64,000 nt of DNA from a bacterium (GTDB lineage: Bacteria > Verrucomicrobiota > Verrucomicrobiia > Limisphaerales > UBA11358), in assembly GCA_021780905.1 (NCBI GenBank), contig JAJXXW010000080.1:1-64000 (forward strand), written 5' to 3'. A program made the translations under genes and the position numbers. This document shows positions 27,482 through 36,042 of the stretch, piece after piece (position 1 is the first letter of the stretch; the number at the start of each line of letters is the position of its first letter). The notes beneath the pieces were generated by a model. The model was not told where the DNA came from. It made no database searches and saw only the letters and a list, made by a program, of their open reading frames with translations.

Positions 27482-27901
27482 TCAGGGTGACAAAAACGAA
27501 AACGCCGGCAGGTTTCGCAGCACCGCGAAGACGCACGCGACGAACAGGAGCGGCCAGAGAAAGGCGGCCGGAAAAAATTCGCCGTTCGGCCGGCCGGCAG
27601 ATCGGTTGCAAACAAACCGCCCGCCGCGCAACGCCAGTGCCGCCAGCGTGAAAACGCCCAGCGCGTTGTCGCGCAAGGCCTGGAGAAATTCGCCGTGCAG
27701 CAGCGCGAAGAGCGCGCGGGTCATGCCGCAGCCGGGACAATTCAGCCCGGTGAGCCGGTGAAACTGGCAGATGGGATAAAACGCGTGCGTGGCTGGATTG
27801 AAGCGAAAGACGACTGCCGCCAGGCCGGCCAGCGCGGCGATCAGCATGAGGACGGTGAAGCGCTCCCTGGCGCGAGTGATTTTGGGAGGCACGGCCTTCA
27901 T
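27482..27901 (-). CDS. DUF2752 small membrane protein
   Basis: 139 residues with three or four hydrophobic helices and the DUF2752 signature LNCPGCGMTRALFALLHGEF at about residues 53-72, which follows FYPICQFHRLTG. The CPGCGMTR cysteines are the hallmark of the family, whose function is unknown. ATG 27899-27901 begins directly after the stop of the GYF-like gene (no gap). Confidence 0.88.
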   Translation of the reverse strand: MKAVPPKITRARERFTVLMLIAALAGLAAVVFRFNPATHAFYPICQFHRLTGLNCPGCGMTRALFALLHGEFLQALRDNALGVFTLAALALRGGRFVCNRSAGRPNGEFFPAAFLWPLLFVACVFAVLRNLPAFSFLSP

Positions 27902-28387
27902 TCAAATGGAACCTGCATGCCAGGTGAAATCCGCAGGCGCGAGCGCCAGGTGAAATAAGGCGAGGCCGAGACAGAACAGCAGGCTGGCCGCCGAGCAAAT
28001 CAGGCCGGCCAGTGCCAGACCCCAGCCGGCCTGTTTTTCCGATTGGGTGTTGATCTGCACCAGGGCGATGATGGAAAAAAACAGGCCCAGAACGTTGAAG
28101 GGACAGCCGCAGCAGCAAATCCAGGACAACAGGCCGCAGACGAATCCCGCCGTGGCAAAACTGTTGGTGGTGCCGCTGGCCGTTTTTTTTGGCGGCGCAA
28201 TTACCGGCGGCGGGCCGGAAAATAACGGGGCCAACTCCGGCAGCAAGCCGAGAAACGTCCAGTCCGCCGCGCCCGTCAGCAGCACGGGCGTCCGATTGTC
28301 CACGCGGCCCTGAACGATCCAGTCGCGAAGCGGCTCCAGCGCCACCGGGCCGTAGGTTTTTCCGTCATTGCCGATAACTTTATACAT
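27902..28387 (-). CDS. GYF-like domain plus DUF4190-type membrane protein
   Basis: 161 residues. Residues 1-55 (YKVIGNDGKTYGPVALEPLRDWI, GAADWTFLGLLPEL) form a GYF_2-like domain; residues 75-150 have two or more membrane helices with CCCGCPFNVLGLFFSIIALVQI, the form of DUF4190 proteins. Part of a run of three small membrane genes before lpxA in reverse order. Function unknown. Confidence 0.75.
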   Translation of the reverse strand: MYKVIGNDGKTYGPVALEPLRDWIVQGRVDNRTPVLLTGAADWTFLGLLPELAPLFSGPPPVIAPPKKTASGTTNSFATAGFVCGLLSWICCCGCPFNVLGLFFSIIALVQINTQSEKQAGWGLALAGLICSAASLLFCLGLALFHLALAPADFTWHAGSI

Positions 28388-28390
28388 AAG

Positions 28391-28687
28391 TCAAGGATGG
28401 TAGAATTTTTTCAACGCCACGATGAGAAATCCCGCCAACAGGAAAAGGAGGATGGCCAACGGCCACTTCCGTCGCGCGGACACCGGCGGCGGCTTCTGGC
28501 TTTGCAACGCGCGGGCGAACTCGGGCAACGATTCGAGAAAGATCCAGTCCCGCGCCCCGGTCGGCTTGACCGGCGATTTGGGTTCCAGCCGCCCGTCGGC
28601 AATCCACGCCCGGATTTGTTTCGCGGCGACCGGTCCGTATTCCTGGCCGTCGCCGCCGAGCACCTGGTATTCCACGGGGTCTTTCAT
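28391..28687 (-). CDS. GYF-like domain small membrane protein
   Basis: 98 residues: an N-terminal GYF_2-like domain (YQVLGGDGQEYGPVAAKQIRAWI, GARDWIFLESLPEF) very similar to that of the next gene, and one C-terminal membrane helix (WPLAILLFLLAGFLIVAL). It may be a paralogue of the 27902-28387 protein without the DUF4190 part. Its ATG overlaps the lpxA stop (ATGA). Confidence 0.75.
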   Translation of the reverse strand: MKDPVEYQVLGGDGQEYGPVAAKQIRAWIADGRLEPKSPVKPTGARDWIFLESLPEFARALQSQKPPPVSARRKWPLAILLFLLAGFLIVALKKFYHP

Positions 28688-29475
28688 GCTGCTTCAAAAT
28701 GGCGTTCGCCGGTGTCGGCACACACGCCCCGTTCGGCCGTGGCAATAAATTCCAAAAGGGTTTTGGCGCCGGCATTGGTGAATTTTTCCCGCGCCTCGGC
28801 CGCGGCGGAACGAAATAATTTTCCGCCGCGAAACAGCGCGTGATACAGTCTCTTCAATTCCAGCCGTTCCGCCGCCGAAAAACCGGCGCGCCGCAGCCCG
28901 ACCGTGTTCAGCCCGCAAATCCCGTTGTCGCCGCGCGCCACCGTGAACGGCGGCAGGTCTTTGCTGATGGCCGCGCCGCCCTGCATGATCGCCAGCGTGC
29001 CCACCCGCGTGAACTGATGCACCAGACAGTTGCCGGAAAGGAACGCCCGGTCCTGCACCGTCACATGGCCGCCCAGCAACGCGCCGTTGGCGAGGATGAC
29101 GTGGCTGCCGACGACGCAGTTGTGGGCGATATGCGCGCCGGCCATGAACAAATTATGGGAGCCGATGACCGTGGCCTCGGCCAGTTTGTTCGAGCGGTGC
29201 ACCGTGACGTGCTCGCGGAAAACATTGTGGTCGCCAATCTCCACGCGCGTCGGCTCGCCCTGATATTTCAAGTCCTGCGGCTCGTCGCCGATGACGCAGC
29301 CGGCATGAAACCGGTTGGCCGCGCCGATTTTCGTCGCGCCCGTCAGATAAACCTGCGGCCCGACGACGCAGCCCGCGCCGAGTTCCACGTCCGCGTCAAC
29401 CACCGCATACGCGCCGACGCGGACACCCGCGCCGAGCTTCGCCTGCGGATGGATGATGGCGGTCGGATGAATCAT
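28684..29475 (-). CDS. lpxA: UDP-N-acetylglucosamine acyltransferase
   Basis: 263 residues, normal LpxA length. It adds a 3-hydroxyacyl chain from acyl carrier protein to UDP-GlcNAc, the first step of lipid A synthesis. The N-terminal two thirds are left-handed beta-helix hexapeptides (IHPTAIIHPQAKLGAGVRVG), the catalytic His lies in GAHIAHNCVVG, and GDEPQDLKYQGEPTRVEIG is the typical loop. The C-terminal helices are present. Together with the LpxH-like gene at 9-10 kb it supports an outer membrane with lipid A. First gene of the lpxA-GYF-GYF-DUF2752 run. Confidence 0.95.
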   Translation of the reverse strand: MIHPTAIIHPQAKLGAGVRVGAYAVVDADVELGAGCVVGPQVYLTGATKIGAANRFHAGCVIGDEPQDLKYQGEPTRVEIGDHNVFREHVTVHRSNKLAEATVIGSHNLFMAGAHIAHNCVVGSHVILANGALLGGHVTVQDRAFLSGNCLVHQFTRVGTLAIMQGGAAISKDLPPFTVARGDNGICGLNTVGLRRAGFSAAERLELKRLYHALFRGGKLFRSAAAEAREKFTNAGAKTLLEFIATAERGVCADTGERHFEAA

Positions 29476-29576
29476 TTTCCCCAGAGCTAAACACAGTTAA
29501 GCACGGATTAAAACTGATTTTTGCGCCGCGAAGATGTTTTGTGCGCCGGTGCTTTCGCTGCTAAATTTGACCGACA

Positions 29577-32156
29577 ATGAGCGGCACAGTCACCCACACG
29601 CCAGCCGACCATCGGCCATCGGCCATCGGCCATCCGTTGCCGGAACTGCTCGCGCCCGCCGGCGACTGGGACTGCGCCCAGGCCGCCGTCGAAAACGGCG
29701 CGGACGCGATTTACTTCGGCCTCGACAAGTTCAACGCCCGGATGCGCGCCAACAATTTCACCGAGGCGGATTTGCCGAAGCTGATGGAATTTCTGCACCG
29801 GCGCGGCGTGAAAGGCTACGTCACCTTCAACACACTGGTTTTCCAGAACGAACTTGCCGACGCGGAAAATTATCTGCGCGCCATCGTCGCCGCCGGCGTG
29901 GATGCGGCGATTGTGCAGGACGTGGGCATTTGCAAATTGATCCGCCAACTGTCGCCGGACTTTCCCATCCACGCCTCGACGCAGATGACAATCACCAGCG
30001 CGGCGGGAATGGAATTCGCCCGCGACCTCGGCTGCAATCTGGCTGTCCTCGCCCGCGAATGTTCGATCAGCGAAATTGGAAAAATCCGCGCAGCGGGCCA
30101 GGCCACCGCCTCACGCGTCACTCATCACTCCTCTCTGCCCGTGGAGGTGTTCGTCCACGGCGCCTTGTGCGTGGCGTATTCCGGCCAGTGTTTGACAAGC
30201 GAATCGCTCGGCGGCCGCAGCGCCAATCGCGGCGAATGCGCGCAGGCCTGCCGGATGCCGTATGATTTGATTGCCGATGGCAAACCAGTTCCGCTGGGCG
30301 ACAAACGCTACTTGTTAAGCCCGCAGGATTTGTCCGGGCTGGAAGTATTGCCGGAACTCGTCCGCGCCGGCGTCGCCTCGCTGAAAATCGAAGGGCGGCT
30401 CAAGTCGCCGGAATACGTCGCCAGCATTACCCGGGTTTACCGGAGCGCCCTGGACAAGATTTCCGGCCAATCCACACCTCCACTTCCCGCCCAGGACCGC
30501 TATGAATTGGAGATGAGTTTCTCACGCGGGCTATTCACTGGCTGGTTCGGCGGGACGGACAACCAAAAGCTGGTCCACGCCCGGTTCGGCAAAAAACGTG
30601 GCGTATTTCTGGGCGAGGTGAAAAAAATCGTGCGCGATGGCGTCCTCGTCCATCTCGTCGCGCCGGTGAAACTCGGCGACGGCATTGTTTTTGATGCCGG
30701 CCGGCCGGAAGACACAGAGGAAGGCGGCCGCATTTACGAAATTCAGGAGCCGCGCTTCAAGATTCCCGGCGAGCCGCTGACCGAACTGCGTTTTGGCTAC
30801 GGCAACATTGATTTTCTCCGCGTTCACGTCGGCGACAAGATTTGGAAAACCAACGATCCCGAACTCGACAAACGCCTGCGCCAGAGTTTCGCTGGCGATG
30901 TGCCAAAATTTCAGCGGCGGATCGAAGTCGAAGTCCACGGTCACGCCGGCAAACCGCTCACGCTGATCGCGCGCGACGAAGAAGGTCACACGGCAAAAGT
31001 GGAATCCAAGATGCCGCTTGCCAAAGCAGAAAATCTTCCGCTTACCGAAGAAAAATTACGGGAACAACTCGGCCGCCTTGGCGGCACGCCGTTCAAGCTC
31101 GGCAAACTGAAAAACTTTCTGTCCGGCGAAGTTTTGGTGCCGGTCAGCGAACTCAACCGTCTTCGCCGCGAGTTTGTAGCCGAACTGGAAAAGCTCCGCG
31201 CACAGCCGAAGCGGTGGACCATTTCGGAGGAACGAGTTCTTCGAGTCCCCCATATTTCTGAATCAGGGACTCGTTCCTCCGAGGCGCAATTAATTATTCT
31301 TGTCCGCAACCTCGCGCAACTCGAAGCGGCTCTCAAATGCCGCGTGGAGACGGCTTATTGCGAGTTTGAAGACCCGAAAAGATATCGCGAAGCAGTGACC
31401 ATCTTTCACACCGCACACGGTTGCTCCTCTCCATCTTCCATACTCAATCCTCCATCCTCGCCCGCCATCTTCGTCGCTCCGCCGCGCATCTTCAAGCCGG
31501 GTGACGAGTGGATTCTCCAGCAGGTTCGCTCGTGCAACGCCGACGGTTACTTGGTCCGTAACTACGACCATCTCAAATTTTTCGCGGACACGCGTCGCGT
31601 CGGGGATTTCTCGCTGAACGTGGCGAACCGCATCACGGCGGATTATTTTAAGAATCATTTCGGGCTGGAGCGCGTGACGGCCAGCTACGACTTGAACGTG
31701 GTGCAGCTTGACGCGCTATTGTCAGCCGCGCCGCCGGAATGGTTTGAGGTCACGATTCATCAGCACATGCCGATGTTTCACATGGAGCATTGCGTGTTTT
31801 GCGCGTTTCTTTCCAAGGGCAAGGATTATCACGACTGCGGCCGCCCGTGCGACACGCATGACGTGCGGCTGCGCGACCGCGTGGGCGCGGAGCATCCGCT
31901 CAAGGCCGACGCCGGCTGCCGCAACACCGTCTTCAATTCGCAGGCGCAGACCGGCGCGAAATTTGTGGAACGGCTCCTCGCGCTCGGCGTCCGCCATTTC
32001 CGCGTGGAATTTCTGAATGAAAATCCCGATGAAGTCGTCCGCACCATCACGAAATACCGGCAGTTGCTGCGCGGCGAAATTTCCGGCACGCAGCTCTGGC
32101 GCGAACTAAAATTGTTCAATCAACTTGGCGTCACGCGTGGCCAGATGGGAAAGTAG
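29577..32156 (+). CDS. U32-family peptidase / RlhA-like protein
   Basis: 859 residues. The U32 signature EVFVHGALCVAYSGQCLTS is at about residues 190-208, preceded by LPELLAPAGDWDCAQAAVENGADAIYFGLD and the NRGECAQACR cysteines; later cysteines (HCVFCAF, DCGRPC) match the C-terminal region of the longer YdcP/RlhA-type proteins, which act in 23S rRNA hydroxylation in E. coli. Family members are usually 650-850 residues. Four repeat-derived segments sit inside (29610-29635, 30111-30131, 31225-31281, 31429-31463), all in frame. The first lies at residues 12-20, before the conserved start LPELL, so a shorter original start is possible. Confidence 0.88.
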   Translation: MSGTVTHTPADHRPSAIGHPLPELLAPAGDWDCAQAAVENGADAIYFGLDKFNARMRANNFTEADLPKLMEFLHRRGVKGYVTFNTLVFQNELADAENYLRAIVAAGVDAAIVQDVGICKLIRQLSPDFPIHASTQMTITSAAGMEFARDLGCNLAVLARECSISEIGKIRAAGQATASRVTHHSSLPVEVFVHGALCVAYSGQCLTSESLGGRSANRGECAQACRMPYDLIADGKPVPLGDKRYLLSPQDLSGLEVLPELVRAGVASLKIEGRLKSPEYVASITRVYRSALDKISGQSTPPLPAQDRYELEMSFSRGLFTGWFGGTDNQKLVHARFGKKRGVFLGEVKKIVRDGVLVHLVAPVKLGDGIVFDAGRPEDTEEGGRIYEIQEPRFKIPGEPLTELRFGYGNIDFLRVHVGDKIWKTNDPELDKRLRQSFAGDVPKFQRRIEVEVHGHAGKPLTLIARDEEGHTAKVESKMPLAKAENLPLTEEKLREQLGRLGGTPFKLGKLKNFLSGEVLVPVSELNRLRREFVAELEKLRAQPKRWTISEERVLRVPHISESGTRSSEAQLIILVRNLAQLEAALKCRVETAYCEFEDPKRYREAVTIFHTAHGCSSPSSILNPPSSPAIFVAPPRIFKPGDEWILQQVRSCNADGYLVRNYDHLKFFADTRRVGDFSLNVANRITADYFKNHFGLERVTASYDLNVVQLDALLSAAPPEWFEVTIHQHMPMFHMEHCVFCAFLSKGKDYHDCGRPCDTHDVRLRDRVGAEHPLKADAGCRNTVFNSQAQTGAKFVERLLALGVRHFRVEFLNENPDEVVRTITKYRQLLRGEISGTQLWRELKLFNQLGVTRGQMGK
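29610..29635 (+). repeat. CATCGGC heptamer tract at the U32 N-terminus
   Basis: Three exact CATCGGC units plus CATCCG. It is the reverse complement type of the GGCCGAT tract at 21093. Confidence 0.9.
30111..30131 (+). repeat. TCACTCN heptamer tract in the U32 gene
   Basis: TCACGCG, TCACTCA, TCACTCC in a row, coding SRVTHHS between KIRAAGQATA and the conserved EVFVHG strand. The same unit on the other strand is at 35717-35744. Confidence 0.8.
31225..31281. repeat. Inverted repeat inside the U32 gene
   Basis: CGGAGGAACGAGT (31225-31237) is repeated inverted and exactly at 31269-31281, with more pairing inside (GAGTCCC/GGGACTC). It is read through in frame. Confidence 0.8.
31429..31463 (+). 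repeat. CTCCATC heptamer tract in the U32 gene
   Basis: Five consecutive 7-base units: CTCCATC, TTCCATA, CTCAATC, CTCCATC, CTCGCCC. They code for a Ser/Pro-rich loop (SPSSILNPPSSP). Confidence 0.8.
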
Positions 32157-32182
32157 CGGCCAGCCGTGCGGTCAAAGGGCGT

Positions 32183-33406
32183 TTGAAGAAAAATTCAAAA
32201 GTTAAAAACAAGCGACATACTGTTGACGAAAGTTGGACGCAAGCAATAATTGCGGTGTTGGCAAATAAATCCATGCTCCGAAACGATCAATCCGTTCTTG
32301 AACTCGGTTTTCCTTCGCGGCTTACATTTGAAACCGAGGGCGTGCGATATTCCGGCAGCAAGCGTTCCGTCATTCCCAAAATTCACGAGCTGATTCATGT
32401 CCTGCCCATCCGATCGGTTTTGGATGCCTTTGCCGGCACCACGCGCGTTTCGCAGTATTTCAAATCGGCGGGTTATGATGTCCATTGCAACGATCTCGCG
32501 GCGTATTCGTCGGTTTTTGGCCGGTGCTATCTTGAGAATTGCGATGTCGAAAGACTCGCACTGGACGAGAAAATGAAATTTCTCAATCACCTGAAACCTG
32601 TGGACGGATATTTCACGGAACACTTCGGTGGCGAAGATGACGGCACGGGTTTGGTGAAGGCTGCAGACGGAAAAAAGAAGCCGTTTCTTATCAAGAACAC
32701 GCGCAAGCTGGATGCCATCCGTGACGAAATTGATAAGATTGCCGAAGACAAAATTGAACACGCCATTTTGCTGACATCGTTGATCAACGCGCTCGACCAA
32801 GTTGAAAACACATTGGGACATCAAGTTGCTTATCTTTCCAAATGGGCGCCACGCGCTTATTCCGATGTGGTTTTACGCCGTCCGCGATTGCTGCCGGGCG
32901 ATGGTTCGTATCGCGTGACGCGCAAGGACGCGCGCGAAATTACAAACCGTTTCGACCTCGCCTATTTCGACCCGCCTTACAATACGAACAATACGCACAC
33001 GCCGACGACGCGCGTCCGTTACGCCAGTTATTATCATTTTTGGACGACGGTGGTTTTGAACGACCGTCCGCAATCCGTTGGCGCGTCCAACCGCCGTCTG
33101 GATTGCTCTTCCGACTCGCTGCCCGGTGGCATTTCCAAATACGAGAGCACGCGCTACACAGAAGTTTTCACTGAAATTGAAAAGCTGATTGCCGGCGTGG
33201 ACGCGCGTTACGTTTTGTTTTCCTACTCCAACAAGGGAAAAGTGACGACCGAAGATTTGGAAAAATTATTCGCGCGCTACAAAGTGCTGGCTGTCGAAAA
33301 ATTTTCGCACCGTGAGAACGTCCAAAAACTTTTGACCTCCAACTGCGAATGGCTCGGCGACCAGTCGGCAAACTTTGAGTATCTGTTTCTCGTGGAAAAA
33401 GAATGA
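32183..33406 (+). CDS. Type II DNA adenine methyltransferase (D12/Dam class)
   Basis: 407 residues. It would transfer a methyl group from SAM to N6 of adenine in the recognition site. Motif X is RYSGSKR (55-61), motif I DAFAGTTRVS (81-90), motif IV DPPY (263-266), the order of the alpha (D12) class. Recognition sequence unknown. The first codon is a TTG at 32183 preceded by AAAGGG; no ATG is near the start of the conserved part. It is convergent (4-bp gap) with the nuclease gene and, with the XRE regulator, forms a restriction-modification cassette. The region is poorer in G+C than its neighbours, as expected for acquired DNA. Confidence 0.92.
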   Translation: MKKNSKVKNKRHTVDESWTQAIIAVLANKSMLRNDQSVLELGFPSRLTFETEGVRYSGSKRSVIPKIHELIHVLPIRSVLDAFAGTTRVSQYFKSAGYDVHCNDLAAYSSVFGRCYLENCDVERLALDEKMKFLNHLKPVDGYFTEHFGGEDDGTGLVKAADGKKKPFLIKNTRKLDAIRDEIDKIAEDKIEHAILLTSLINALDQVENTLGHQVAYLSKWAPRAYSDVVLRRPRLLPGDGSYRVTRKDAREITNRFDLAYFDPPYNTNNTHTPTTRVRYASYYHFWTTVVLNDRPQSVGASNRRLDCSSDSLPGGISKYESTRYTEVFTEIEKLIAGVDARYVLFSYSNKGKVTTEDLEKLFARYKVLAVEKFSHRENVQKLLTSNCEWLGDQSANFEYLFLVEKE

Positions 33407-33410
33407 CGCT

Positions 33411-34227
33411 TTACGCTGGCGGATGCAGCCGGAACGCGCCTTCCAAAATGTATTCGCCAAAATTGGTCGCCCGAATATTTCCCTTCCGCAGAATCGTCAG
33501 CTTGGACAAGTCATCCACCCAAAGCCCGCGCTGATAGGGATTGGCCTGATTCTTGCCATATTTCACATGGAACACCGGGCTACCGTCCTGACAGAAAACA
33601 TACCGGCTGTGCTTGGCTAATTTCTTGAACTCGTTTTCTGTGATCCGCATTTCTTCCGGCGCAAACAGGGCGATTTGATAGGTCGAATCTTTGGGAAAAC
33701 TGTTCAGGAAAATAATTGTTTCGTGGCTTAACTCGCCCGCCACCGCCGAAAACATTTTTTTGACGGCTTTGGCGTCACCATGCACTTTTTCAACAGCTCC
33801 CAATTCCTGCTCGCACAAATCGCGGATTCGATAGTTGGTTGAGATTTGGGCTTCTTCGTTGATGAAATTCTTGATCGAAATGCCGCACCAGTTATTTCCG
33901 CCCACGATTTCTGAAATGGCATCGTGATATTTTCCAAAGTTGGACGAGTAAAGTTTTCTGACTTCGGCAAAACGACTTTTGGCGATTTTTTTTCGCCTTG
34001 TAAAGCATCACGTCGAACGGCGGGTTTTTGCCCGTGAACGCAAAATGAAACGCAAAGAAACCCTCGTCAGGTGCGTCCAGCAACTTGGCAAATATTGGCT
34101 CGGCCAGTTTTCCAACCGCCACGCCGTTGCCGATGAATGCTCGATACGCATTGATGCTGGAAACGGCGACATCAACCGTTTCTTGTTTGATGGCCGTGAA
34201 TCTTTCTTTGAGCAGTGAGACATCCAT
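33411..34227 (-). pseudogene. Putative type II restriction endonuclease, split by a frameshift at an A8 run
   Basis: Two overlapping frames: an N-terminal part (from ATG 34225-34227, MDVSLLKERFTAIKQE, to PPFDVMLYKAKK) and a C-terminal part reading FAEVRKLYSSNFGKYHDAI, NNWCGISIKNFINEEAQIS and onwards to FRLHPPA. They join smoothly if one A is removed from the run of eight A at about 33986-33993 (T8 on the plus strand), giving about 272 residues. The start has AAGGG 8 bases upstream and lies 7 bp after the regulator's stop. Nuclease identity rests on context; I cannot point out the PD-(D/E)xK residues. The shift may be a true mutation, a phase-variable tract or a sequencing error. Confidence 0.7.
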
Positions 34228-34234
34228 AAAGCCC

Positions 34235-34471
34235 TTATTTTCCAATCCGTTTCGCCTTCAAAAGCTCAATCGGCGTAGTTTTTGCCGCCTTCGCAATCAT
34301 GGCGAGCGTGTTCAAGGTGATGTTTCTTTCCCCGCGTTCAACCGCGCCAATGTAGGTGCGATGAATCTGGCAAACGTCGGCGAAGGCATCCTGACTCAAC
34401 CCCAATTTTAGACGTGCGGCGCGGATATTTCTTCCCGCGATTGCATTGATGTCTTTTTCGGAAACCGGCAT
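34235..34471 (-). CDS. XRE-family regulator (controller protein of the R-M cassette)
   Basis: 78 residues, nearly all a helix-turn-helix domain: IRAARLKLGLSQDAFADVCQ and IHRTYIGAVERGERN. The size and place, directly upstream of the nuclease gene on the same strand, match C proteins that time nuclease expression after entry into a host. A candidate operator (partial dyad CTACTTCTAG near 34515) lies upstream but is not certain. Positions 34472-34557 are otherwise AT-rich and empty. Confidence 0.88.
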   Translation of the reverse strand: MPVSEKDINAIAGRNIRAARLKLGLSQDAFADVCQIHRTYIGAVERGERNITLNTLAMIAKAAKTTPIELLKAKRIGK

Positions 34472-34557
34472 GAAATCGATGATGCCAGTTATGCCGCTTA
34501 AAAAGCGACAGACTAGAAGTAGAGATAAAACCTAGCTATATTCAAAGCCATTCGCGC

Positions 34558-36042
34558 CTACGGCGCTCTGAAATGTCGCAGCAGGATTTGAAAAACGTCG
34601 GTTGATTCCATTTCTTCCGCGCTCAAAAATTCCGGCTGGCTGGTGATGAAGACCGGCCAGTCTTTTTTGTCCGCCGGTCGCCGGCCGTGCGAACCTTTCA
34701 CCGGCGTCGCGTCGAGCGGAATCACGTCCATTAGCATCCGCATGCCGAGTTTTTTTTGCAGCAGCCGCCCCGCGATTTTTAATTTCACCAGCGGAATTTT
34801 CGGATCCAAAAAAAGTTCCACCGGGTCGTAGCCCGGCTTGCGATGGATGTCCACGGTGCGCGCAAAATCCGGCGCGCGCGCGTCGTCGAGCCAGTAATAA
34901 TAAGTGAACCACGCATTTTCACTGGCGACGGCAATCAAGTCGCCGGCGCGCGAATGTGCGATGCCCGCCGCGATTTTCTCCGCCGGGCCAAGAATTTTTT
35001 CCACGCCGGAAGTTTTTTCCAGAACGTCGCGCACGGACTTTTCCAGCGACGTATCGTTCAAATAAATGTGCGCGACCTGATGATCGGCCACAGCAAAAAC
35101 CTGGCTCGTTCCCGCGTCGAGAATTTCCAAGCCAAGTTCGTCCTTCACCGTCAGCCAGCCGCGTTCGCGAAAAATCCGGTTGAGATGCACCGGCGTGTCC
35201 ACGTTCGTGATGCCATATTCGGAAAGCAAAACCACTTGCACGCCACGCTGGCCAAAAAAATCCAGCAAGTCGCCGACGAGGGCGTCAATCTCGCGCAAGT
35301 CGCGGTGAATTTTTGGATTAGTCGGGCGCGCCACTCCGAGCGCGCCGGCGGCGGGCAGAGGACTGCCCGCCCGACCTTCTGCGTAAACTCCGTGCCGCTG
35401 CAAATTGTAATCCAGATGCGGCAGGTAAACCAGATTCAGCGTCGGCGAATTTTTATTTTCAATCCACTTGGCGGACTCGGCGATCCAGCGCGAGGCGGCA
35501 TCGGCCTTGCCTTGCGGCGAATCCACGCCCGCTGCCGGCCCCCAAAAACTGAAGAACGGAAAGTCGCCCAAATCCTTTTTGATTTCTTCGCGGATGGAAT
35601 ACGGCCAGGAATAAATGTCGAAAACCTTGCCGCCATCGGCCTTGTAAATCGGACGCGGCGTGATGGAGTAGTCTACGCTCGAATACATATTGAACCACCA
35701 GAAGCAATTTGCCGTAGTGACGAGTGGCGCGTGACGAGTGACAAGCTCGGATTCTTTGCGGAGCGCGTCCCAGATTTTTTGGCCGTGGACGATGTGGTTG
35801 GATTGCTTCCAGAATTGCGTCTCGGCAAACTCACGGTTGAACCAGCCATTGCCGACGATGCCGTGCCGCGAAGGATTTTTGCCGGTGAGATAATTCGACT
35901 GCGCGGTGCAGGTGACGGCGGGAAATGCGGGCGCAATGTGTGCGCACGCGCCGCGGCGCCGAAACTCCGCGATGCGCGGCGTGTGTTCGCCGATCAGCGC
36001 CTCAGTGAGGCCAACGACATTGATGACGGCCAGCCGGTTCAT
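34558..36042 (-). CDS. Alkaline-phosphatase-superfamily protein, EboF-like (nucleotide pyrophosphatase type)
   Basis: 494 residues of the phosphodiesterase/nucleotide pyrophosphatase superfamily. PAVTCTAQSNYLTGKNPSRHG carries the nucleophile Thr; PHLDYNLQRHG, SEYGITNVDTPVHLN and ADHQVAHIYL supply further metal ligands; DARAPDFARTVDIHRKPGYDP is highly characteristic of the ebo-associated group. The first metal Asp expected near residue 10 is absent (VINVVGLT), which I recall as usual for this group. Two repeat-derived insertions are in frame: SELVTRHAPLVTT (35717-35744) and GRAGSPLPAAGALG (around 35350-35371). Its ATG overlaps the stop of the EboD-like gene, as in ebo (EDB) clusters linked to export or trafficking of metabolites. 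Confidence 0.82.
   Translation of the reverse strand: MNRLAVINVVGLTEALIGEHTPRIAEFRRRGACAHIAPAFPAVTCTAQSNYLTGKNPSRHGIVGNGWFNREFAETQFWKQSNHIVHGQKIWDALRKESELVTRHAPLVTTANCFWWFNMYSSVDYSITPRPIYKADGGKVFDIYSWPYSIREEIKKDLGDFPFFSFWGPAAGVDSPQGKADAASRWIAESAKWIENKNSPTLNLVYLPHLDYNLQRHGVYAEGRAGSPLPAAGALGVARPTNPKIHRDLREIDALVGDLLDFFGQRGVQVVLLSEYGITNVDTPVHLNRIFRERGWLTVKDELGLEILDAGTSQVFAVADHQVAHIYLNDTSLEKSVRDVLEKTSGVEKILGPAEKIAAGIAHSRAGDLIAVASENAWFTYYYWLDDARAPDFARTVDIHRKPGYDPVELFLDPKIPLVKLKIAGRLLQKKLGMRMLMDVIPLDATPVKGSHGRRPADKKDWPVFITSQPEFLSAEEMESTDVFQILLRHFRAP
35350..35371. repeat. GC-rich palindrome in the EboF-like gene
   Basis: GGCGGGCAG-AGGA-CTGCCCGCC, a 9-bp perfect stem with a 4-base loop. It encodes part of the loop AGSPLPAA that interrupts the region between YAEG and NPKIHRDLREID. 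Confidence 0.85.
35717..35744. repeat. GTGACGA heptamer tract in the EboF-like gene
   Basis: GTGACGA, GTGGCGC, GTGACGA, GTGACAA, each exactly 7 bases apart. It encodes the VTRHAPLVT loop on the minus strand. Confidence 0.85.
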
